Assembly: GCA_035295845.1 (NCBI GenBank)
Contig: DATGIF010000011.1
Location: forward strand, 1-64,000
Length of the DNA stretch: 64,000 bases
Origin: Palsa-892 sp035295845
Lineage (GTDB): Bacteria > Pseudomonadota > Alphaproteobacteria > Rhizobiales > Xanthobacteraceae
Reading direction: 5' to 3'
Below are positions 40,247 to 48,013 of the stretch, piece after piece. A program made the position numbers and the translations under genes. Every line of letters starts with the position of its first letter. Position 1 is the first letter of the stretch. The notes beneath the pieces were generated by a model. The model saw only the letters and a list, made by a program, of their open reading frames with translations, had not been told where the DNA came from and did not search any database.

Positions 40247-40924
40247 ATGACCAAACACGTGACGATCCCCAAGGAGAGCCTGCGGTCGGCCGAGACCCTG
40301 GTTGACCTCGCCTACCGGCAGATCGAAGAGCGCATCGTCACGCTTCGATTGAAGCCGGGCGAGGTCTTGTCGGAGCAATCGCTGTCGGCGGCGCTGAAGA
40401 TCGGCCGCACGCCGATCCGCGAGGCGCTGCAGCGGCTCGCGCTCGAAGGCCTCGTCCGCATCCTGCCGCGCAAGGGCATCCTCGTTTCCGAGATCAATCC
40501 GCGCCAGCAACTGCTCGTGCTGGAAGTCCGCCGCGAGCTCGAACGGTTTCTCTCCGCCACCGGCGCCGAGCGCGCCACCAAAGAAGAGCGCGCCCGCCTC
40601 ATGGAAACCGCGCGCGCCATGGATCAGGCGGGCAAGGCCAATGATGACATCGCCTTCATGCGGCTCGACCGCGACCTCAACGTCCTGATGATCGAAGCCG
40701 CGCATAACGATTACGCGGCGCGCGCGATGAAGCTCCTGCAGGGCTTGTCGCGGCGTTTCTGGTACCTGCACTACAAGGAAGCCGCCGACCTGCCGCTCTG
40801 CGCGCGGCTGCACGCGGAACAGGCGCGCGCGATCGCCAAGGGCGATCCCGCCCGCGCCGCCAAGGCCTCCGACAATCTTCTCGATTACATCGCGAGCTTC
40901 ACGCGCGCGACCGTGAATGTTTGA
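40247..40924 (+). CDS. GntR family transcriptional regulator (FCD subfamily)
   Basis: The 225-residue regulator has a GntR winged helix (YRQIEERIVTLRLKPGEVLSEQSLSAALKIGRTPIREALQRLALEGLVRILPRKGILV, residues about 22-82) and an all-helical FCD-type ligand domain (residues about 90-220) with the metal-binding pattern (DRDLNVLMIEAAHNDY, then LCARLHAEQARAIAKGD). The ATG at 40247 is 15 bases after the PanB-like gene, so it is probably co-transcribed with it. The next gene (DUF6166) starts 8 bases after its stop. Effector unknown; a carboxylate or amino acid is usual for FCD proteins. Confidence 0.9.
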   Translation: MTKHVTIPKESLRSAETLVDLAYRQIEERIVTLRLKPGEVLSEQSLSAALKIGRTPIREALQRLALEGLVRILPRKGILVSEINPRQQLLVLEVRRELERFLSATGAERATKEERARLMETARAMDQAGKANDDIAFMRLDRDLNVLMIEAAHNDYAARAMKLLQGLSRRFWYLHYKEAADLPLCARLHAEQARAIAKGDPARAAKASDNLLDYIASFTRATVNV

Positions 40925-40931
40925 GGCGGCG

Positions 40932-41231
40932 ATGAAAACCTACGAAGGAAAACGCACCATCGACGGCCTCGTCGTCACCGCCGACGGCAAGCGCCTCGAC
41001 GAGCATTATGAGGTGAAGCGCTTCACCAAATACGGCTTCGAATGGACCTATGAGGGCGAGAGCCCGCAGCAGCTCGCGCTCGCGATTCTCGTCGATTATC
41101 TCGGCGACAAGGACCGCGCCGTCCGTCTTTCCGAGCCGTTCATGAAGTCGGTCGTTGCCAATCTCGACAACGACTGGATCCTGAAGAGCGACGAAATCGA
41201 CAAGGCAATCAAGGAAATCGATAAAAAATAA
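40932..41231 (+). CDS. DUF6166 family protein
   Basis: This 99-residue protein matches DUF6166: MKTYEGKRTIDGLVVTADGKRLDEHYEVKRF, then FEWTYEGESPQQLALAILVDYLGDKDRAVRLSEPFMKSVVANLDNDWILKSDEIDKAI. The fold and function are not known; the family occurs widely in proteobacteria and their phages. The ATG at 40932 is supported by a GAGG site 6 bases upstream and follows the GntR gene by 8 bases. A longer frame to 40917 overlaps the GntR stop. It is the last intact gene before the orphan Tat fragment. Confidence 0.83.
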   Translation: MKTYEGKRTIDGLVVTADGKRLDEHYEVKRFTKYGFEWTYEGESPQQLALAILVDYLGDKDRAVRLSEPFMKSVVANLDNDWILKSDEIDKAIKEIDKK

Positions 41232-41256
41232 TCCGCGTAAAAAGGGAGGGAACGAC

Positions 41257-41418
41257 ATGAAGCTTTCACGCCGCACTCTGTTGAAGTCCGCGCCGCGAGC
41301 CCCAGCATTTCCGGCATTCGCGCCGCCGACCCGCTGTCCACAGCCGGTTGACGCGGGCGCCGATAGTGATAGACTTGTGATATATCAGAGCCGGAGCCCC
41401 GCGCCTCCCCTAGGATAG
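41257..41418 (+). pseudogene. Orphan Tat signal-peptide fragment of a lost exported protein
   Basis: After a GGGAGGG ribosome site and ATG, a 53-codon frame encodes MKLSRRTLLKSA, the twin-arginine start of many TctC-, TRAP- or ABC-type binding proteins. The sequence then continues RAPAFPAFAPPTRCPQ with no mature domain and stops. The normal alanine-rich hydrophobic core is lost at codon 13. It looks like the 5' remnant of a binding-protein gene, cut by deletion. The TctAB genes at 33960-35968 lack a TctC partner, and this could be its trace, but the distance makes the link speculative. Confidence 0.45.
41348..41375 (+). promoter_or_regulatory. Possible promoter for the sterol-desaturase-like gene
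   Basis: TTGACG at 41348-41353 and TAGACT at 41370-41375 are separated by 16 bases, about 90 bases before the ATG at 41466. They lie inside the orphan Tat fragment, consistent with that frame no longer being a gene. Confidence 0.3.
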
Positions 41419-41465
41419 GGCGGGTCTGCGCGAAAATGATGGCCCGGTCCACGACGGAGGATGAC

Positions 41466-42236
41466 ATGATCAGCGAACGGCAAAAGGCTTTTCGTCAGGA
41501 ATACCGCTCCCGGATCATCGGCTGGTACGACGGCTATTTCCATATCCTCATCATCTACGCGATGGGCGCCGCCGCCTTCTACATTTACGTCCAGCACATC
41601 CACAACGTGACGCTGCTCGAATGGCTGACCGTGCCGGTCACCTTCCTCTTCACCAACCTCTTCGAGTGGGCCGTGCATAAATACGTGATGCACCGGCCGG
41701 TGAACATCAAAGGGCTCCGCGCCGTCTACGAGCGCCACACGCTCAACCATCATCAATTCTTCACCGACGACGAGATGCGCTTCCGCGATCACAAGGATTG
41801 GCGCGTGACCGTGTTCCCGCCTTACGCGCTCGTCGTCTTCATCCTGATGTCGCTGCCGGCGGCGATCGTTCTCGGCGCGCTGTTCTCGCCGAATGTCGGC
41901 TGGCTGTTCATGAGCGTGACCACGGGCATGTATCTCATCTACGAGTTCATGCATTTCTGCTGCCACGTCGACGAGAACTGGTTCGTGCGCAACTTTCCGT
42001 TCGTCAACACCCTGCGCCGCCATCACACCGCCCATCACAACGCCAAGCTGATGATGGAGGTGAACATGAATCTCACCTTCCCCATCGCCGATTGGCTGTT
42101 CGGCACGTCCGACGTCGATCGCGGATTGATCGGCACGCTCCTGAACGGCTACGACGAGCGCTATCTCAGGAAGAACCTGCGCGGCGCGCCGAAGCGGCCG
42201 GACCTTGCCGCCGCCGCACCCGTCGGCACCGACTGA
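41466..42236 (+). CDS. Sterol desaturase / fatty acid hydroxylase family protein
   Basis: This 256-residue membrane enzyme has the eight-histidine di-iron pattern of the family: HKYVMHRP, HTLNHHQFF, HFCCHVDENWF and RRHHTAHHNAKLMMEVN. It has about four membrane helices (e.g. ILIIYAMGAAAFYIYV and VTVFPPYALVVFILM). Such enzymes hydroxylate or desaturate lipids with O2; in Hyphomicrobiales the acceptor could be a fatty acid or carotenoid. The ATG at 41466 has a GGAGG site. It is followed 28 bases later by a small membrane protein gene, probably in the same transcript. Confidence 0.85.
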   Translation: MISERQKAFRQEYRSRIIGWYDGYFHILIIYAMGAAAFYIYVQHIHNVTLLEWLTVPVTFLFTNLFEWAVHKYVMHRPVNIKGLRAVYERHTLNHHQFFTDDEMRFRDHKDWRVTVFPPYALVVFILMSLPAAIVLGALFSPNVGWLFMSVTTGMYLIYEFMHFCCHVDENWFVRNFPFVNTLRRHHTAHHNAKLMMEVNMNLTFPIADWLFGTSDVDRGLIGTLLNGYDERYLRKNLRGAPKRPDLAAAAPVGTD

Positions 42237-42264
42237 GCGGCGCCGGGCGGAACGGGAGTTCGAA

Positions 42265-42453
42265 ATGCCCAGCGACGTCAAAGCCGTCGTTTCGGTCGTC
42301 GTCCTGATCATCGCCGCCGTGCTCGCCTATTGGAGCCACTCGCCCATTCGGCCGGAATTCGGCACTTTCGTCATCGCCACCGCCATCTTCATGGTGGTGG
42401 CGATGTGGATTTTCCCGGAAGCCGGCGTGAAGAAGGGCGATTTGAAGAAGTAA
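42265..42453 (+). CDS. Small two-helix membrane protein, unknown function
   Basis: The 62-residue protein has helices at about residues 7-24 (VVSVVVLIIAAVLAYWS) and 33-51 (FVIATAIFMVVAMWIF), with a short loop HSPIRPEFG and a charged tail GVKKGDLKK. No family is recognised. The ATG at 42265 has a GGGAG site. It follows the sterol-desaturase-like gene and converges on the caspase-like gene, which ends 22 bases after it. Confidence 0.6.
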   Translation: MPSDVKAVVSVVVLIIAAVLAYWSHSPIRPEFGTFVIATAIFMVVAMWIFPEAGVKKGDLKK

Positions 42454-42475
42454 GAAACGGCGGCGAGCGCCGCCT

Positions 42476-44377
42476 CTATCCCTTGCGCAGCGTGCACGCC
42501 GCCCGCAATCCGACCGAATCGAGCCGGTAAGACCTGTGCTTCTCATTGGAGGTGCGGGGAATATTTCCCATTGTCTCGAATGAGATATCTTCGAGCCTGG
42601 TCGAGAACGCGCCGCCCATCACGTTACCGTCCGTCGGACAGCCGCCATTGGCGAGCATGTCGGCGGGCTTGCATTGATTGCCGGGCGCTTCCACCCATTC
42701 CCACAGATTGCCGATCATGTCGTAGAGCTCGAAGGCGTTCGGCGAAAAACGCGCGACCGGCGCCGGGCCCGTGCCGTCCCAAATCGAGCCGCAATTCCAG
42801 CAATTCGCCTGATCGGCCTCCGCCCGCTCGCCCCAGGGATAATGCGTGCTCGTGTTGCCGCGCGCGGCAAAAGTCCATTCGGCGGGCGACGGAAGCCGGT
42901 ACTCTTCGCAAGGCGACCTCTCCTTTTTCGCGTTGAGCCAGGAAATGAATTGCAGCGCGTCCTGCCAGGTGATTCCCGCAACCGGCCTGTCGCCGCGCCC
43001 GAGGCCGTGATCGTCGATCCAGCTGTGGCAGTAGAAATCGCGGTAACACGCGTCCCATTGCGCGAATGTCGTTTCGGTCTGCGCCAGCGCGAAAGGCGGA
43101 ATTTTGGGCGTCGCCTTTTCGCCGTCCGCAATCTTGATCATGATCGGGCAATCCGGACAATCGATGGATTGCGTTTTCGGCAGTTTCTGCTGGAGCGCGG
43201 AAAATCCTTCATTCTGCGGCACGTCATGCCGCCGCCCGCGCGGAGAGACAAAGACAAAATCGCCATTCTGCGCGTAGTCAATCACGAGCGAGGGCAGCTT
43301 GAGGTCGCTTCTCGGTTTGCCCGGCCCGATGACCTTCGGCACGAAGGCAAAGACCGGATCGTTGGGGTGCAGTTTTTTTCTGGTTTCGGCTGCGACGCGC
43401 GCGCGGATGTAAGAGGCAAGCTCGCTTCCCAAAATCAGGCCGTCTCCATCCTGATCGGCCGCACCGGCGAGACCCTCGATCACCGCCTTGGAGAACGGAT
43501 TGTTCACGTCGGGCACCGTCTGATCGTCGCTGCCGGCCGTAATGATCAGGCGCGCGTTGTGCGCGAGCAGCCTCTGCGCCCAGTCGATGACGTTTTCATC
43601 GACGCCCTGCAGCACGCCGCTTTCGGTTTTTTCGCGCAGCTGGATTTGCGGAACCATGGCGCCGGAAAAGCAGGCATTGAAAAAGAAATAGATATGCTGC
43701 GCTTCCACGGTCACGAGCCCGTCCGCCAGGTCCTTCACTGAAAACGCATGCGCCGCGAAATCCTCCGCCCGCGGATCGGGGCTATCCTTGGTAACGAGGT
43801 AGCCGTAGCCGCCCGCTTCCGCGTTTCCCTTCGGGTCGCGCGCCGCGTGCCCGTGCGTGGCAACGTAGATCACGAGGCGGTTCGCGGCATCGCGGCCATA
43901 GCGGGCGAGGAAATCGCCGATCTTGTGCCTGAGATCCTGGGCGTTGAGCGGCGCGAGATAAGCTTGCGCGCCCGAATTCGGCGCTGCCTCGTCATTCGCG
44001 CGCAGGTTCGTTTCCACATGGAAGTCCTGCGCCTCGAGCGCCGCGCGAATTTCCTGGATTTCGTTGAGCACGCCGGCGAGGCGCGGCCAGGCGGGCTTGT
44101 CGAAGGTGTCGATTCCGAGCACGAGCGCGAAGCTATGGTTCGCGCTCAATTTTTCCCTGATCTTATCGATGCGCTCATCCGCCGCTTTCTTCGCCTTGTC
44201 CTGATCGACGAAAATTTCGACGCCCCGCGTGGAGGCTTGATCTTTCTGGGGCTCGACCCGTGCGCTGGTCGGCGAAAACAGCGCGAAACTCGCGGCGAAG
44301 ACGCCGAACGCGAGCGCCGCGATCGAATGCCGCGGGCGCAAGGCAAGTCCTCGCGGATCAGGCGAGCCAGCCCGCAT
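42476..44377 (-). CDS. Exported caspase-like (C14) protease fused to a formylglycine-generating-enzyme-like domain
   Basis: The 633-residue protein starts with an N-terminal hydrophobic segment (about residues 18-38, then an SAR-V end) that looks like a signal peptide. A caspase-hemoglobinase domain follows: FALVLGIDTFDKPAWPRLAGVLNE, catalytic His about 175 (VIYVATHGHAARDPKG) and catalytic Cys about 236 (YFFFNACFSGAMVPQ). The second half is an FGE/SUMF-type domain (FALAQTETTFAQWDACYRDF, GITWQDALQFISWLNA, RLPSPAEWTFAARGN, LYDMIGNLWEWV, VGLRAAC). The ATG at 44377 has an AAGGA site about 8 bases upstream. It lies downstream of, and overlaps by 20 bases, the RyR/TrkA-like gene, forming a two-gene operon. 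If exported, the protease would act in the envelope. Function unknown. Confidence 0.85.
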   Translation of the reverse strand: MRAGSPDPRGLALRPRHSIAALAFGVFAASFALFSPTSARVEPQKDQASTRGVEIFVDQDKAKKAADERIDKIREKLSANHSFALVLGIDTFDKPAWPRLAGVLNEIQEIRAALEAQDFHVETNLRANDEAAPNSGAQAYLAPLNAQDLRHKIGDFLARYGRDAANRLVIYVATHGHAARDPKGNAEAGGYGYLVTKDSPDPRAEDFAAHAFSVKDLADGLVTVEAQHIYFFFNACFSGAMVPQIQLREKTESGVLQGVDENVIDWAQRLLAHNARLIITAGSDDQTVPDVNNPFSKAVIEGLAGAADQDGDGLILGSELASYIRARVAAETRKKLHPNDPVFAFVPKVIGPGKPRSDLKLPSLVIDYAQNGDFVFVSPRGRRHDVPQNEGFSALQQKLPKTQSIDCPDCPIMIKIADGEKATPKIPPFALAQTETTFAQWDACYRDFYCHSWIDDHGLGRGDRPVAGITWQDALQFISWLNAKKERSPCEEYRLPSPAEWTFAARGNTSTHYPWGERAEADQANCWNCGSIWDGTGPAPVARFSPNAFELYDMIGNLWEWVEAPGNQCKPADMLANGGCPTDGNVMGGAFSTRLEDISFETMGNIPRTSNEKHRSYRLDSVGLRAACTLRKG

Positions 44378-46559
44378 CGACAAATCCTTTTTCGCTGTCC
44401 CACTTCGCGATGGCCCGATGCGGCGGCGCGGGCTTCATATCGCTTTCAATCACGAGCGCTTCGCAGAATTCAAAATGGTTGCGCCGCTCCCCGGGTGGTG
44501 CATTGAGCCCTGCCTCCGGGGCCAAAATTAGGTGCTTATCCGCCGATTTCATGATGCGGGCGAGCCGGGAAAGATAGTCGCTATCCGCCATGATCGCGCT
44601 TCTTGCGCCTTCGTTGCGGTCATGGATGACCCCGAGTGAAAGACCCGCCCGGCCCAAGGCTTCCGCCAGCGAAAGCATACGGGCGTTATCCGGCGCGATC
44701 CATATCACCGGATGCCGCACCGGATTTCGGTCACGCCAGGCGAGGAGCGGCGCGATCAGCGTATCGAACTGGTCGGATCGCGCCGGGCCTTCGGCGAGAA
44801 CAACGGCGCAGGCAAAATCCTCGACCACGCGCTCGTTCACCAAGGCAAGCTGCTGCGGCACGAGAACGATATTGTTGCGGTCCTTCTGCTTATCGCTTTC
44901 GGAAAGCTTGTCATACTCCAGCATGCTCGGATTGAGCCGCCGCTTGTCGTCGCGCGGCGTCCCATATTTCCATCCATCGAGCGATTTTCCCGCCATCCAG
45001 CGCGCGTGCTCGATGTTGGCAAGCAGCTCGATCTCTTCTTTCGAAAGCGCATGCGCCGGCAGGCTCACACCGGCGACGGACCGGCAACCGATCATCATCA
45101 GCTTGGCATCGAGATGATCGGCCACGGCGCGGTTGTCGTCCTGAAATTCCGCCGGCAGCTGCGGCCAGGGTGCGTGGCTCGCCTGATTGGGAAAGCCCGC
45201 GCCCAGCCGAGCGCGTTCCTTGGCGAGGAAATCGTCGTGGATCGCGCGCGCGTGACGGTCGATCTTCTTCGCGACATCGCGCACCGCCGTGATGTCGATC
45301 GGCGGCGACCATCGCCACATGCCGCTCTCGCCGATCGGCATTGCCGCCTCGTCGATCGCGGCATTGGGATAGATCACGATCGGCGGCACCGCCTGCCCCA
45401 ATTGCCGCAAGGATTTTTCCCATCGCCGGGCGAGGATTTCTGCCTCGCCATCATGTTCCTCGGCGCAGTGGATGGCGAAAATGGGATTTTGATCGAAGCC
45501 GATCTGCGCGATCGCCCGCTCGAAACCGACGGCGTCGCTCGCGTCGCCCGAGATGATGCGAATATCCGCGGCCGCCGTTGCCGCTTGCAACCTTTCAATG
45601 ACGGCCACCGAAAATCCATCGCGTCCAAATTGCACGATGGTCAAAATGGGCGTTTTCGATTTCAGTTCGTAAGCTTGGCGTGCGATCTGCATCACCAACG
45701 CCTGCAGCAGCGGACCCGCGCCCGAAATCACCACATGCACCCGCTCGGCGCCCGCGACGTCGAACTGATAAGGGATCGCCGCCGCGATACCGAGGCGGAT
45801 TTGCATTTGGCCGAACGAAACGGCGATCAAATCGGCGCGCCGCGCCGCCGCATCCCGCGCGAGCTCATGCGCGCGCAAATTGCGAAGCGCCGCCTGCTCG
45901 ATAACCGTTACAATATCGGGCCGCGATGAAGCGTCCGGCTTGACGATCCGAATGGCGGCCTCGCTGATCTCGATGTTCGAGACATCGCTCGCGGAAGCCG
46001 CAATCACCTCGCGCGCTTTGTTCGCGCCGAGCCTTGCGAGCACCTTCGCAACGCCGCCCGGCCCTGCGATGGGCTCGACCAGGGAAAGCCAGAAACGGCG
46101 GCGAAGCGCTTCGAGATTCTCCGCATTGATCGCGAGAAACACGACCCCGCCATGGCGCCGCGCCTCGCGTGCGGCCGCACGAATGGCCTCCGGCTCGCCC
46201 GCGATGATCGTGTGGTTTCCCCGCTGCCGCAACCACCACCGGTAAAGCGAGGAGCCGGCGGCGAACCAGCCGGCGAATAAGAACGCAAGAACGATCAGCG
46301 CCGGAATCGTTTGCGTGGAGGTTCGAACAAACGTTCCGCCGATCGTGTTGCCGGTAAAACAGTCAAAGCCGGACCCCGCGTGCCAGGCACCAAAAACCAA
46401 TTGCACCGCCTGGTGATAGCGTTGCCATTGGGTCCAGGTTTCGTCTCCGGGAAGTGCTGCCGGCGAGCAAAGCCCTGATCCAAAATCCGCGGCAACGAGG
46501 CCCAATAATAAAACGGCACCAGCAACGATCGCGAATAAAACGAAGCGCTTCAGCAGCAT
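44358..46559 (-). CDS. Membrane protein with two Rossmann (TrkA-N-like) domains and a RyR domain
   Basis: The 733-residue protein has two N-terminal membrane helices (about residues 4-24 and 84-104) with Cys31 and Cys67 in the outer loop. Then comes a TrkA-N-like Rossmann fold (HTIIAGEPEAIRAAAREARRHG), a second one (VHVVISGAGPLLQALVMQIARQA), and a RyR (ryanodine-receptor) domain at about residues 505-565: ANIEHARWMAGKSLDGWKYG, then the PSMLEYDKLSESDKQKDRNN segment. RyR domains occur in predicted nucleotide-linked conflict systems. Topology recalls two-helix RCK channels, but no TVGYG-type filter is present. It heads the operon with the caspase-like gene. Confidence 0.8.
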   Translation of the reverse strand: MLLKRFVLFAIVAGAVLLLGLVAADFGSGLCSPAALPGDETWTQWQRYHQAVQLVFGAWHAGSGFDCFTGNTIGGTFVRTSTQTIPALIVLAFLFAGWFAAGSSLYRWWLRQRGNHTIIAGEPEAIRAAAREARRHGGVVFLAINAENLEALRRRFWLSLVEPIAGPGGVAKVLARLGANKAREVIAASASDVSNIEISEAAIRIVKPDASSRPDIVTVIEQAALRNLRAHELARDAAARRADLIAVSFGQMQIRLGIAAAIPYQFDVAGAERVHVVISGAGPLLQALVMQIARQAYELKSKTPILTIVQFGRDGFSVAVIERLQAATAAADIRIISGDASDAVGFERAIAQIGFDQNPIFAIHCAEEHDGEAEILARRWEKSLRQLGQAVPPIVIYPNAAIDEAAMPIGESGMWRWSPPIDITAVRDVAKKIDRHARAIHDDFLAKERARLGAGFPNQASHAPWPQLPAEFQDDNRAVADHLDAKLMMIGCRSVAGVSLPAHALSKEEIELLANIEHARWMAGKSLDGWKYGTPRDDKRRLNPSMLEYDKLSESDKQKDRNNIVLVPQQLALVNERVVEDFACAVVLAEGPARSDQFDTLIAPLLAWRDRNPVRHPVIWIAPDNARMLSLAEALGRAGLSLGVIHDRNEGARSAIMADSDYLSRLARIMKSADKHLILAPEAGLNAPPGERRNHFEFCEALVIESDMKPAPPHRAIAKWDSEKGFVDAGWLA

Positions 46560-46805
46560 CGAAAATCCGCAGGCATGGAGCTATTCACCGTGCGTTCTCT
46601 GGGACGATTCAACATCAATGGCTAGGGGATGTGGAGATTATTGCATCGTTATTAAGCGATCCAGATGCCGGCTTGACCCGCAAATGCGCGTTGACGGCCC
46701 CAAGCTTACCAGCGCATTACCCATGCGTAAGGGCAATCGTCCTTGTCGGAAAAGCGGAGCGGCCATAAGCTTGCGTGACGCAGGGCGGCTCGGGAAAGGC
46801 TTTTG

Positions 46806-47792
46806 ATGAAAAGCGCGCTTGTGTGCGGCGCCGGCGGATTTATCGGCACCCATTTGGTATCGCGGCTGAAGCGCGAAGGTTTTTGGGTCCGCGGCGTCGA
46901 TCTTAAACGTCCGCAATTTTCCGAGACCGAGGCCGACGAGTTTGTCGTCGGCGACCTTCGCGACCAGGCGCTTTGCCGCACCGTGATCGACCGGCGCTTT
47001 GAGCAGATCTATCAGCTCGCCGCCGACATGGGCGGCGCCGGATACATTTTTACCGGCGAGCATGACGCGCACATCATGCACAATTCGGCGATGGTCAATC
47101 TCAACGTCCTCGACAACGTGAGCAGGCAAAAATGCGGGCGGATCTTTTACTCCTCTTCCGCCTGCATCTATCCGGCACATAACCAGGAAAGCACGAGCGC
47201 GCCCATCACCAGCGAAGAAAGCGCCTATCCGGCGCATCCCGACAGCGAATATGGCTGGGAAAAACTCTTCAGCGAACGCCTTTACCTCGCCTATGGCCGC
47301 AATCATGGCACCGAGGTGAGGATCGCCCGCTACCACAACATCTTCGGCCCGTTGGGGACCTGGCGCGGCGGGCAGGAGAAGGCGCCTGCCGCGATTTGCC
47401 GCAAGGTGGCGGAAGCACCCGACGGCGGCGAGATCGAAATCTGGGGTGACGGCGAGCAAACCCGCTCGTTTCTGTTCGTTGATGAATGCGTGGAAGGCAC
47501 GCTCCGCCTCACCCGCTCCGGCTTTGTCGGCCCCCTGAATGTCGGCTCGGAGGAAATGGTTACCATCAACGACCTTGCGCGCATGGCGATCGACATCGCC
47601 GGCAAGAAGCTCGGCATCCGGCACGTTCCCGGCCCGACCGGCGTGCGCGGCCGCAACTCCGATAACCGGTTGATCCGCAAGACGCTGGGTTGGGAGCCGG
47701 AAAAGCCGCTGCGCGCCGGCATGGAGAAAACCTACGCCTGGATCGCCGAGCAAGTAGCGCGGGCGCGCAACAGCAATCAGGCAGCGGCGTGA
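46806..47792 (+). CDS. GDP-mannose 3,5-epimerase homologue
   Basis: The 328-residue extended-SDR epimerase has GAGGFIG at residues 8-14 and the GME-specific blocks: LAADMGGAGYIF, SSSACIYPA (Cys120), SEYGWEKL (Tyr149 and Lys153), RYHNIFGPLGTWRGGQEKAP and GVRGRNSDN. These correspond to the catalytic Cys, Tyr, Lys, second Lys and Arg of plant GDP-mannose 3,5-epimerase, which makes GDP-L-galactose. I regard it as functionally competent in that reaction by motif conservation; GDP-L-gulose could be a by-product. The ATG at 46806 has an AAAGG site; the next genes are two OpgH-like transferases and a fucosyltransferase. Confidence 0.87.
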   Translation: MKSALVCGAGGFIGTHLVSRLKREGFWVRGVDLKRPQFSETEADEFVVGDLRDQALCRTVIDRRFEQIYQLAADMGGAGYIFTGEHDAHIMHNSAMVNLNVLDNVSRQKCGRIFYSSSACIYPAHNQESTSAPITSEESAYPAHPDSEYGWEKLFSERLYLAYGRNHGTEVRIARYHNIFGPLGTWRGGQEKAPAAICRKVAEAPDGGEIEIWGDGEQTRSFLFVDECVEGTLRLTRSGFVGPLNVGSEEMVTINDLARMAIDIAGKKLGIRHVPGPTGVRGRNSDNRLIRKTLGWEPEKPLRAGMEKTYAWIAEQVARARNSNQAAA

Positions 47793-47896
47793 GCGGGCTC
47801 GAAGTTTTCCGGCGTTTTCGGGCCGCAAACCGGCCGTTGCTCTACGCGCAAGCAATTGCCGATTATTAATGCAGCATTACGGCGCAGGTCAGCGCC

Positions 47897-47924
47897 TTGA
47901 CGCTTGAAGGCCCTCAATTATAGT
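47897..47924 (+). promoter_or_regulatory. Sigma-70-like promoter for the OpgH-like tandem
   Basis: TTGACG at 47897-47902 and TATAGT at 47919-47924 are separated by 16 bases. Both differ from consensus by one base. The expected start at about 47931 gives a leader of about 80 bases before the ATG at 48014. The 221-base gap after the epimerase otherwise holds a weak GGCCG-loop-CGGCC hairpin at 47821-47835. Confidence 0.6.
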
Positions 47925-48013
47925 CAAATTGCACTTCGCTCGGCGGCACTCAACGGATTGCATCGAGTGGATTGAATGAGGCGGCGGCCTGCGGAGCGGA
48001 GTCCCGAATTTTA

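Noticed and set aside
44358..46559. Potassium channel of the two-helix RCK type
   Set aside because: The two helices and Rossmann domains fit, but the loop (26-83) has no TVGYGD-like selectivity filter and carries two cysteines instead.
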